Shown in pieces: positions 57,529 through 64,000 of a stretch of 64,000 nucleotides of DNA. Under the pieces are notes generated by a model that was not told the origin of the DNA, did no database searches, and saw nothing but the letters and a program-made list of their open reading frames with translations. Origin of the DNA: Pseudescherichia sp031987975 (GTDB lineage Bacteria > Pseudomonadota > Gammaproteobacteria > Enterobacterales > Enterobacteriaceae). The position numbers were made by a program, and so were the translations under genes. Within the stretch, counting starts at the first letter, position 1, and the number at the start of each line of letters is the position of its first letter. Location of the stretch: the NCBI RefSeq assembly GCF_031987975.1, contig NZ_DALZYX010000002.1:417305-481304 (forward strand), given 5' to 3'.

Positions 57529-57996
57529 ATGCTCAAACAGGTAGAAATTTTCACCGATGGATCTTGCTTAGGTAACCCAGGACCAGGCGGCTACGGCGCT
57601 ATTTTACGCTATCGGCAGCATGAAAGAACCTTCAGCGAAGGATATCGCCTCACGACCAACAATCGGATGGAGCTGATGGCGGCCATCGTCGCGTTTGAGG
57701 CGCTGAAAGAGCACTGTGAAGTGGTGCTGAGCACCGACAGCCAGTACGTCCGTCAGGGGATCACCCAGTGGATCCACAACTGGAAAAAGCGCGGCTGGAA
57801 AACGGCCGAGAAGAAACCGGTAAAGAATGTCGATCTCTGGAAGCGACTGGATGCGGCGCTCAGCCAGCATCAGATCCGCTGGGAGTGGGTTAAAGGCCAC
57901 GCGGGTCATCCGGAAAACGAACGCTGCGACGAGCTGGCCCGCAGTGCAGCGATGAATCCCACTCAGGAAGATGTCGGTTACCAGCCAGAGAGCTAA
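57529..57996 (+). CDS. rnhA: Ribonuclease HI
   Basis: 155 residues from ATG 57529, exactly E. coli size. EIFTDGSCLGNPGPGGYGAI (Asp10), NRMELMAAI (Glu48), LSTDSQYVRQGI (Asp70), GHAGHPENERCDELA (His124/Asp134). Degrades RNA in RNA-DNA hybrids. The longer frame from 57172 runs through dnaQ and is not used. Confidence 0.97.
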   Translation: MLKQVEIFTDGSCLGNPGPGGYGAILRYRQHERTFSEGYRLTTNNRMELMAAIVAFEALKEHCEVVLSTDSQYVRQGITQWIHNWKKRGWKTAEKKPVKNVDLWKRLDAALSQHQIRWEWVKGHAGHPENERCDELARSAAMNPTQEDVGYQPES

Positions 57997-58716
57997 TCAG
58001 GGTTTACGATACTGCCGCGTAGCACCCACCGCCTGGGGCACGCGCGCTTTCGCCTTGCTCTGCTTCGCTGGATTGAGCGTCAGAGGGATGGTGCGCTTGC
58101 GGGCGACGATAAGCTGCATACAGCCCAGCGCGGGCAGATGGGTGCTGAGCACTTTACCTCCCTGTCGGGTCCAGGGCAGCACCTGAAAACCGCTGTGGTG
58201 CACCACCTCAAAGTTGAGCAGCGACAGCCAGTCGAGCTGGCGCATCATAGTGAACATCCGGCTGCGGTAGACCGCTGACCGACGTTTGATAGGCAGCGCC
58301 TTACGCAATCCAAGCAGGCTAACGGGATTAAACCCGCTCAGTATCAGCCAGCCATCATCAATCAACACGCGGTCAGCTTCATTTAACAGGCGATGCGGAT
58401 CCTGGCACCAGCTAAGCGTATGAGCCAGCAGACAAGCATCCACGGATTTATTTTCGAAGGGAAGATGCAGTGGATCGGCCCTGACCTGTGCAGGCTCGCC
58501 CTGCAGCGAGACGTTAACCTGATGCGAGATAGCGCAGCTTTCGGCATTGATTTCCGCGCTGAGATTGCCAATCTTAAGCAGGTGAAATCCGTAGATTTTT
58601 GCGAACCAGGGCTTTAGCTGCTGCTCCAGCGCCTCGCGGTAGTATTCGCCACGGGAAAAATCAGCCCAGTGGGCAGGTGCTGAGAACGTTCGAGGTATCC
58701 TTGCCGGTTTCATCAC
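57997..58716 (-). CDS. yafS: SAM-dependent methyltransferase YafS
   Basis: 239 residues. Class I methyltransferase-like region (ADPLHLPFENKSVDACLLAH, EADRVLIDDGWLILSGFNPV). The GxGxG motif is degenerate, as in E. coli YafS. Substrate unknown. Ends right at the rnhA stop, convergent. Confidence 0.93.
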   Translation of the reverse strand: MMKPARIPRTFSAPAHWADFSRGEYYREALEQQLKPWFAKIYGFHLLKIGNLSAEINAESCAISHQVNVSLQGEPAQVRADPLHLPFENKSVDACLLAHTLSWCQDPHRLLNEADRVLIDDGWLILSGFNPVSLLGLRKALPIKRRSAVYRSRMFTMMRQLDWLSLLNFEVVHHSGFQVLPWTRQGGKVLSTHLPALGCMQLIVARKRTIPLTLNPAKQSKAKARVPQAVGATRQYRKP

Positions 58717-58746
58717 AACCTTCCGCTACGCTTTGAGAGGTATTAT

Positions 58747-59502
58747 ATGAATCTTAACAGTATTCCCGCATTTCAGGATAACTACATCTGGGTGTTAAGC
58801 AATGACCAAGGTCACTGTGTGATTGTCGATCCGGGCGAAGCGGCTCCGGTGCTTCATGCTATCGAAGAAAACCAGTGGCAGCCACAGGCGATCCTGCTCA
58901 CCCATCACCACCACGATCACGTTGGCGGCGTGAAAGAACTACGCCAGCGGTTCCCGGACGTAGTGGTATATGGCCCAGAAGAGACACAAGATAAAGGGGC
59001 AACGAAATGCGTAGTCGAGGGCGATAAGCTCATTCTTTTGGGCTACGAATTTTCTGTTTTTGCAACGCCGGGTCATACTCTCGGTCATGTTTCTTACTAC
59101 ACAATTCCTTACCTTTTTTGCGGCGACACGCTGTTCTCAGGCGGTTGTGGCAGACTTTTCGAAGGAACAGCGGATCAGATGTATCAATCATTTCAGAAAA
59201 TTAACGCGCTTCCGCCGGAAACGGTTATTTGTTGCGCGCATGAATACACATTAGCGAATATGAAGTTTGCCCAGCATATTCTGCCCAACGATCCGGCTAT
59301 TGAGGATTATCTTAATAAAGTGAAGCAGTTACGCACAAAAAGTCAAACAACGCTGCCGGTTACGCTGGAAAATGAGCGTCGTATTAATGTTTTTCTCCGT
59401 ACTGAAGATCCTGATTTGATTAGTGTTATTGATAAAGAAACAAAATTGCAACAGCCTAATACGCGTTTTGCATGGTTGAGGTCAAAGAAAGACGCTTTCT
59501 GA
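58747..59502 (+). CDS. gloB: Hydroxyacylglutathione hydrolase (glyoxalase II)
   Basis: 251 residues. Metallo-beta-lactamase fold with THHHHDH (52-58), TPGHTLGHVSYY and FCGDTLFSGGCGR. Completes methylglyoxal detoxification by hydrolysing S-lactoylglutathione. Divergent from yafS with about 30 bp between starts. The 3' third is AT-richer than its neighbours. Confidence 0.97.
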   Translation: MNLNSIPAFQDNYIWVLSNDQGHCVIVDPGEAAPVLHAIEENQWQPQAILLTHHHHDHVGGVKELRQRFPDVVVYGPEETQDKGATKCVVEGDKLILLGYEFSVFATPGHTLGHVSYYTIPYLFCGDTLFSGGCGRLFEGTADQMYQSFQKINALPPETVICCAHEYTLANMKFAQHILPNDPAIEDYLNKVKQLRTKSQTTLPVTLENERRINVFLRTEDPDLISVIDKETKLQQPNTRFAWLRSKKDAF

Positions 59503-59575
59503 AATTTCATACTTGTCATCTGGATCCTTCGCCGTTATGATTGCTCGTCTTTTAAGCAACTATTGACTCACACAC

Positions 59576-60943
59576 ATGAAGGCACAAGCGATCTTACTCG
59601 CCTCTGTCCTGCTTGTGGGTTGCCAGGCGTCTAATCACGATGGCAACGTACAACAGCACGCACAGAGCCTTTCTGCAGCTAGTCAAGGGGAAGCAGGTAA
59701 GTTTACAAGTCAGGCGCGGTGGATGGACGATGGAACATCCCTCGCGCAGGATCAGGACTTGTGGGCTGCCATTAGCGACGAGCTGAAGATGGGAATTCCG
59801 GAAAACGACCGGATTCGCGAACAAAAACAGAAGTATTTAAGAAACAAGAGCTATCTCCACGATGTAACTTTACGGGCAGAGCCGTATATGTACTGGATAG
59901 CAGGGCAGGTTAAGAAACGTAACATGCCCATGGAACTGGTACTACTACCCATAGTGGAGAGCGCTTTTAACCCGCACGCGACGTCTGGCGCCAATGCCGC
60001 AGGCATTTGGCAGATCATTCCGAGCACGGGGCGCAACTACGGTTTGAAACAGACTCGCACTTACGATGCGCGTCGTGACGTTGTGGCATCTACCACTGCC
60101 GCACTCGACATGATGCAGCGTCTTAACCGCATGTTTGACGGCGACTGGCTGTTGACGGTGGCTGCCTATAACAGCGGCGAAGGGCGTGTCATGAAGGCAA
60201 TGAAAGCGAATAAATCGCGGGGTAAACCTACCGATTTCTGGTCGCTCTCGCTGCCTCAGGAAACGAAAATTTACGTGCCTAAGATGCTGGCCTTGAGCGA
60301 TATTCTCAAGAACAGCAAGCGCTACGGTGTGCGTCTGCCTACGCCTGACGATAGCCGCGCGCTGGCACGTGTCCGGCTAAACAGTCCGGTTGGCATGAGC
60401 CAGCTGGCGGATATGGCCGGTATGCCGGTAAGCAAGCTGAAGACCTTCAACGCGGGCGTTAAAGGCTCGACGCTTGGCTCGGGTGGACCGCAGTACGTAA
60501 TGGTGCCGCAGAAGCATGCCGACCAGCTGCGCGAATCACTGGCTTCGGGTGAGATCGCTGCCGTACAGCCTACGCTGATGGCAGATAACACCCCGCTGAC
60601 CAGCAAGAGCTATAAGGTACGTTCTGGCGATACGCTTTCCGGTATTGCTTCACGCCTCGGCGTGACCGCTAAGGATCTCCAGCAGTGGAATAGCCTGCGC
60701 GGTTCAACACTGAAAGTGGGCCAGAGCCTAACCATTGGCGCAGGCAGCAGCGCGCAACGTCTTGCCAGCAACAGCGATAGCGTTAAGTATCGCGTGCGTA
60801 AAGGCGATTCGCTCTCCAGTATTGCTAAAGATTACGGCGTAAATATTAAGGATGTTATGCGCTGGAATGACGATACGGATAACCTGCAGCCTGGCGATCA
60901 GCTGACGCTGTTTGTGAAGAATAGCGCCACACCGGACTCTTAA
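59576..60943 (+). CDS. mltD: Membrane-bound lytic transglycosylase D
   Basis: 455 residues. Lipoprotein signal MKAQAILLASVLLVGC (Cys16). SLT domain with catalytic Glu128 in PIVESAFNPHATSGANAAGI and VAAYNSGEGRV. Two C-terminal LysM repeats (YKVRSGDTLSGIASRLGV about 343-386; YRVRKGDSLSSIAKDYGV about 403-446). Cleaves murein glycan in the periplasm from the outer membrane. Confidence 0.96.
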   Translation: MKAQAILLASVLLVGCQASNHDGNVQQHAQSLSAASQGEAGKFTSQARWMDDGTSLAQDQDLWAAISDELKMGIPENDRIREQKQKYLRNKSYLHDVTLRAEPYMYWIAGQVKKRNMPMELVLLPIVESAFNPHATSGANAAGIWQIIPSTGRNYGLKQTRTYDARRDVVASTTAALDMMQRLNRMFDGDWLLTVAAYNSGEGRVMKAMKANKSRGKPTDFWSLSLPQETKIYVPKMLALSDILKNSKRYGVRLPTPDDSRALARVRLNSPVGMSQLADMAGMPVSKLKTFNAGVKGSTLGSGGPQYVMVPQKHADQLRESLASGEIAAVQPTLMADNTPLTSKSYKVRSGDTLSGIASRLGVTAKDLQQWNSLRGSTLKVGQSLTIGAGSSAQRLASNSDSVKYRVRKGDSLSSIAKDYGVNIKDVMRWNDDTDNLQPGDQLTLFVKNSATPDS

Positions 60944-60960
60944 TCGAACCGTTTCATATA

Positions 60961-60990
60961 AAAAAGCACCGTTTCCCCCGGTGCTTTTTT
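60961..60990. terminator. Bidirectional terminator between mltD and yafE
   Basis: AAAAAGCACCG-TTTCCCC-CGGTGCTTTTTT. T-tracts on both strands serve the two convergent genes. Confidence 0.93.
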
Positions 60991-61008
60991 TATTGCCAAT
61001 TTTGTAGC

Positions 61009-61776
61009 CTAGCGTTTTTTCGCAGCAATAAACACCGTATCGCTGGTGAAAGAACCGTCATCCTGCAACTCAAAGTAGGCTTTTATCGCCTGTGATGCGC
61101 TCTCCTGATAGAGCCGAATCGCCTTGCTCAATGCATCCGGGGTTCGCATACGGGCGATCCAGGAGGAGAACTCCAGCACCAGACGATCGGTAACCAAATC
61201 GCAAGTTATCAGTCCCGCCTCGTTAATCTGTGTCAGCCACTCACCGCTTGAGTAGTTATGGACGTGAGAGGTATCGCGCAGGGCTTCAACCGTCTGTAAC
61301 CAGATATCGCGAACCGGCTCTCCGGGGGACATCACATCCATCAGAAATGCTGTTCCGCCAGGCTTCAGAACGCGTTTTATTTCACGTAATGCCTGGCCGA
61401 GATCCTGCCAGTGGTGCGCAGAGTAACGACTGATTACGACATCAAAGGTCTCATCAGCGAAAGGCAAGCTCTCCGCATAGCCTTGTTGGGTATTAATATT
61501 GCTCAAGCCTTTCTCTTTTGCCGCGGCAGCCACGACGCCCAGCATATCGCTGGAGAGATCGTATGCCGTCACCTCTCCTACCGCTGTGGCGGCAGTAAAG
61601 CTGGCATGCCCTCCCCCGCAGCCGACGTCCAGAACATGGGCCTGAGGGAAGCATTGAAGGCGTTCGCGCAGCCGCTCTAAATCACGGCCTGCGGCATGCA
61701 CGGCGCTGGTTAAGTAGGCGCTTGCCTGGGAGCCAAACTGATCTTCGACATTATCATGATGGGATTTTGCTGCCAT
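61009..61776 (-). CDS. yafE: SAM-dependent methyltransferase YafE
   Basis: 255 residues. Motif I VLDVGCGGGHASF, TAYDLSSDMLGV, SLPFADETFDVVISRYSAHH, and LKPGGTAFLMDV. Class I fold of the UbiE/methyltransferase_11 type, substrate unknown. Downstream of yafD in the same direction with a 75-bp gap. Confidence 0.93.
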   Translation of the reverse strand: MAAKSHHDNVEDQFGSQASAYLTSAVHAAGRDLERLRERLQCFPQAHVLDVGCGGGHASFTAATAVGEVTAYDLSSDMLGVVAAAAKEKGLSNINTQQGYAESLPFADETFDVVISRYSAHHWQDLGQALREIKRVLKPGGTAFLMDVMSPGEPVRDIWLQTVEALRDTSHVHNYSSGEWLTQINEAGLITCDLVTDRLVLEFSSWIARMRTPDALSKAIRLYQESASQAIKAYFELQDDGSFTSDTVFIAAKKR

Positions 61777-61851
61777 TGTGCTGTCCTTTTAGTTAAGTGA
61801 AAAGAGGGCAGCACCCATTTAGGCCTGCCCTACGGCAGACCTGACACACCA

Positions 61852-62652
61852 CTACTTATCAGGTTTGCCGGGACTGAATTCAACGAGTAGCGGGTTGTGA
61901 TCGGAGGCGCGCGTGACCAGCACCGAGGCTTCGTTCACGTTGAGACCACGATAGAAGATAAAATCGAGCGGGCGACCAAACGCCCGGCGGCGGTTGTCAT
62001 CCGTAAAACGCACCTGGCGCAGGGACATCTCTCGTGAGAAGCGATAAAGCGCATTCATTCGCGGGCGGCTCCAGGCATTGAAATCCCCAGCCATGATCAC
62101 CGGGCCATTATGCTGGGCGATCTGATCGCCAATAGGCAGCAGCTGCTTACTGTAGACATCTACCCCAAGGCTAAAGTTAACCGCGTGGACATTGACGACC
62201 ATTAGCAGTCGTCCGTCAGGCAGAGGATAGACCGTGACCAGAGCGGACTTTGCCAGACGCAGGATCGGCTCACGCTCGCGCAGCGGACAGCAGTAGACCG
62301 GATGGGCCGATGCCAGCGTCATGACGCCAGAGGGGTGCTGAGGCAACACAAACGCCGGGACCTGATCCGCTGCCAGATAGTTGGTAGTAGCAAACTGAAT
62401 AAGCTCAGGCGTGGTTTGTGCCTCCTGCAGCAGCACGAGGTGGGCATCTTTACCAAAGCTTTGCAGCACCGACTGCCACTCGGCGCGCTGCTGCTTAAAA
62501 ATGTTCCACACCAGGACGCGGATGTTCTCTTCCTCGCTCAGCGGCGCGCCTGGGGGTGATGCCTGGCCAATACTCGCGAATGACCCGGGCGGCAGGATCC
62601 GCTCGGCGGGCTGTCCCGCGATATAGCGCATGGCATGGGTATGTTTTCGCAC
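61852..62652 (-). CDS. yafD: Endonuclease/exonuclease/phosphatase family protein YafD
   Basis: 266 residues, start matching E. coli (MRKHTHAMRYIAGQPAERIL). EEP-fold motifs: VLVWNIFKQQ, LVLLQEAQ, MAGDFNAWSRPRMN, RPLDFIFYRGL, TRASDHNPLLVEF. Mg-dependent hydrolase of unidentified substrate, possibly membrane-associated. Probably cotranscribed with yafE. Confidence 0.95.
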   Translation of the reverse strand: MRKHTHAMRYIAGQPAERILPPGSFASIGQASPPGAPLSEEENIRVLVWNIFKQQRAEWQSVLQSFGKDAHLVLLQEAQTTPELIQFATTNYLAADQVPAFVLPQHPSGVMTLASAHPVYCCPLREREPILRLAKSALVTVYPLPDGRLLMVVNVHAVNFSLGVDVYSKQLLPIGDQIAQHNGPVIMAGDFNAWSRPRMNALYRFSREMSLRQVRFTDDNRRRAFGRPLDFIFYRGLNVNEASVLVTRASDHNPLLVEFSPGKPDK

Positions 62653-62848
62653 TTTCGGCTTCTTACCTCTATAACCTGTCTGCCCTGGATACCAGATCCA
62701 CTCCTTCTGTTATAGGGATTTTAGCGCACACTTTCAACGCTGACCGGAAAAACAGTTGCGTTGAGAAGGAAGTGACACCTGGCGTGGACGCATGGTTAAA
62801 TAACAATAATCGATAAAATGCGGATAAAATTTTGCTACAGGTGCAAAA

Positions 62849-63748
62849 ATGAAGGCAACATCAGAAGAGCTGGCTATATTTGTCGCCGTAGTGGAGAGCG
62901 GGAGCTTTAGCCGGGCCGCTGAGCAGCTTGGGCAGGCTAATTCGGCTATCAGCCGGGCAGTAAAGAAGCTGGAGACCAAGCTGGGCGTGAGCTTGCTTAA
63001 CCGCACCACGCGCCATCTAAGCCTTACTGAAGAGGGTGAGCGCTATTTCCGGCGCGTACAGCTTATTCTGCAGGAGATGGCGGCAGCAGAAAACGAGGTG
63101 ATGGAGCATCAGCATACCCCGCGTGGCCTGCTACGTATTGATGCAGCTACGCCGGTTGTGCTGCATTTTTTAATGCCGATGATTAAGCCGTTTCGTGAGC
63201 GCTACCCAGAGGTAACACTGTCGCTAGTCTCGTCGGAGACGTTTATTAACCTGATCGAGCGTAAAGTCGACGTCGCTATACGTGTCGGTACGCTGACAGA
63301 CTCCAGCCTGCGCGCCCGCCCGCTGTTTAAAAGCTCCCGCAGGATCATCGCCTCCCCTGCCTATCTGGCTAAATACGGTACGCCGCAGAGCGTAGACGAT
63401 CTTAAACATCACACATGTCTGGGCTTCACCGAGCCTGTGTCGCTTAATACCTGGCCCATAGCCTGTGAGGATGGTCAACTCTATGAAATCAACAGCGGTA
63501 TCTCATCTAACAGCGGCGAAACGCTGAAGTATCTCTGTCTTTCAGGTAACGGTATAGCCTGCCTGTCTGACTATATGACGGACAATGAGATTGCCAGCGG
63601 CGAGCTGGTCGAGGTGCTGGCGGATAAACGCCTGCCGGTTGAGATGCCTTTTAGCGCGGTCTATTACAGTGACAGAGCGGTCAGCACGCGTATTCGTGCC
63701 TTTGTTGACTTTCTAAGTGAGTATGTGAAACAGCGTCAGCAGCCGTGA
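62849..63748 (+). CDS. yafC: LysR-family regulator YafC
   Basis: 299 residues. HTH at the N-terminus (FSRAAEQLGQANSAISRAVK, LETKLGVSLLNRTTRHLSLT) and a LysR substrate-binding domain (about 90-299). Closely matches E. coli YafC. In E. coli dkgB lies between yafC and the rrn-linked tRNA-Asp; here only a terminator does. Regulon unknown; divergent from yafD, its possible target. Confidence 0.94.
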   Translation: MKATSEELAIFVAVVESGSFSRAAEQLGQANSAISRAVKKLETKLGVSLLNRTTRHLSLTEEGERYFRRVQLILQEMAAAENEVMEHQHTPRGLLRIDAATPVVLHFLMPMIKPFRERYPEVTLSLVSSETFINLIERKVDVAIRVGTLTDSSLRARPLFKSSRRIIASPAYLAKYGTPQSVDDLKHHTCLGFTEPVSLNTWPIACEDGQLYEINSGISSNSGETLKYLCLSGNGIACLSDYMTDNEIASGELVEVLADKRLPVEMPFSAVYYSDRAVSTRIRAFVDFLSEYVKQRQQP

Positions 63749-63776
63749 AGCCGGCGGTTGTGCTGTAAATAGCAGG

Positions 63777-63808
63777 CAAAAAAAAACCGTATCTCGTGAG
63801 AGATACGG
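63777..63808 (-). terminator. Terminator of the rRNA operon
   Basis: Minus strand: CCGTATCTC-TCAC-GAGATACGG (9-bp perfect stem) followed by ten T. Ends the 5S-tRNA-Asp transcript. Confidence 0.95.
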
Positions 63809-63821
63809 CTTCTTAAATAAG

Positions 63822-63898
63822 TGGCGGAACGGACGGGACTCGAACCCGCGACCCCCTGCGTGACAGGCAGGTATTCTAACCGACTGAACTACCGCTCC
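63822..63898 (-). tRNA. aspU: tRNA-Asp (anticodon GTC), rrn-distal
   Basis: 77 nt, identical to the copy at 56529-56605. It lies 53 bp after the 5S gene on the same strand, as aspU follows rrnH in E. coli. Confidence 0.97.
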
Positions 63899-63951
63899 AC
63901 CGAATTTCTTTGTCACTACCCGGATATTTTATCCCGGTTAACTGCAATTTG

Positions 63952-64000
63952 ATGCCTGGCAGTTCCCTACTCTCGCATGGGGAGACCCCACACTACCATC
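63952..64000 (-). rRNA. rrf: 5S rRNA, 3' end (gene continues beyond the window)
   Basis: Reverse complement reads ...GGGGTCTCCCCATGCGAGAG then TAGGGAACTGCCAGGCAT, the last 49 nt of enterobacterial 5S rRNA. Confidence 0.96.

Overview
The window is enterobacterial chromosome (Enterobacteriaceae, gamma-Proteobacteria) carrying one nearly complete P22-like lambdoid prophage. The right third reproduces, in inverted orientation, the well-known E. coli order rrn(5S)-tRNA-Asp-yafC-yafD-yafE-mltD-gloB-yafS-rnhA-dnaQ-tRNA-Asp-yafV-fadE-gmhA-yafJ-yafK-dinB-pepD-gpt-frsA-crl-phoE-proB-proA-thrW. Protein lengths match E. coli closely (PepD 485, RNase HI 155, DnaQ 243 residues), but several E. coli accessory genes are absent (dkgB, ivy, dinJ-yafQ, the fhiA region, prfH). 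That points to a related genus of the Enterobacter/Lelliottia/Kosakonia kind; the genus cannot be fixed by eye.

Bases 1-1410 lie beyond the prophage: a GntR/UTRA regulator cut by the window edge, a DUF3892 gene, about 290 bp of AT-rich DNA, and, directly against attL, a relic of the C-terminal codons of a second integrase. This suggests that another thrW-targeted element sat, or still sits, to the left in tandem.

Bases 1411-41465 are the prophage, bounded by a perfect 50-bp duplication of the thrW 3' end. Reading inward from attR (right to left): P22-type integrase and Xis-like protein; a rightward-coding early-left (PL) operon with a lambda-type N gene, nutL, an RNase III-type leader hairpin, a structured three-way-junction RNA, many small accessory genes, Erf and SSB; a P22-like immunity region (c2, cro, shared operators in OR and OL); a leftward early-right (PR) operon (nutR, cII with an OOP-like antisense terminator, O with an embedded iteron origin, DnaB helicase, accessory and nin-like genes, a C5 methyltransferase, a homing-type HNH enzyme); antiterminator Q; a lysis cassette; a collagen-repeat protein; and P22-order packaging, head, tail-needle and ejection genes ending in a chimeric tailspike next to attL. 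A small divergent membrane-protein gene (a likely moron) sits between the ejection genes and the tailspike.

Two genes are visibly broken: the large terminase by a 10-bp tandem duplication that removes the third nuclease aspartate, and a phage adenine methyltransferase by a Trp-to-amber change. If these are not assembly errors, the prophage is inducible in principle (immunity, N, Q and lysis genes look intact) but should not package its own DNA.

The least explained structures are the three-way-junction RNA at 33631-33744, a pair of late-operon hairpins with compensatory base changes at 17600-17635 and 18903-18940, and a promoter/operator-like island inside the early-right operon at 24875-25000.
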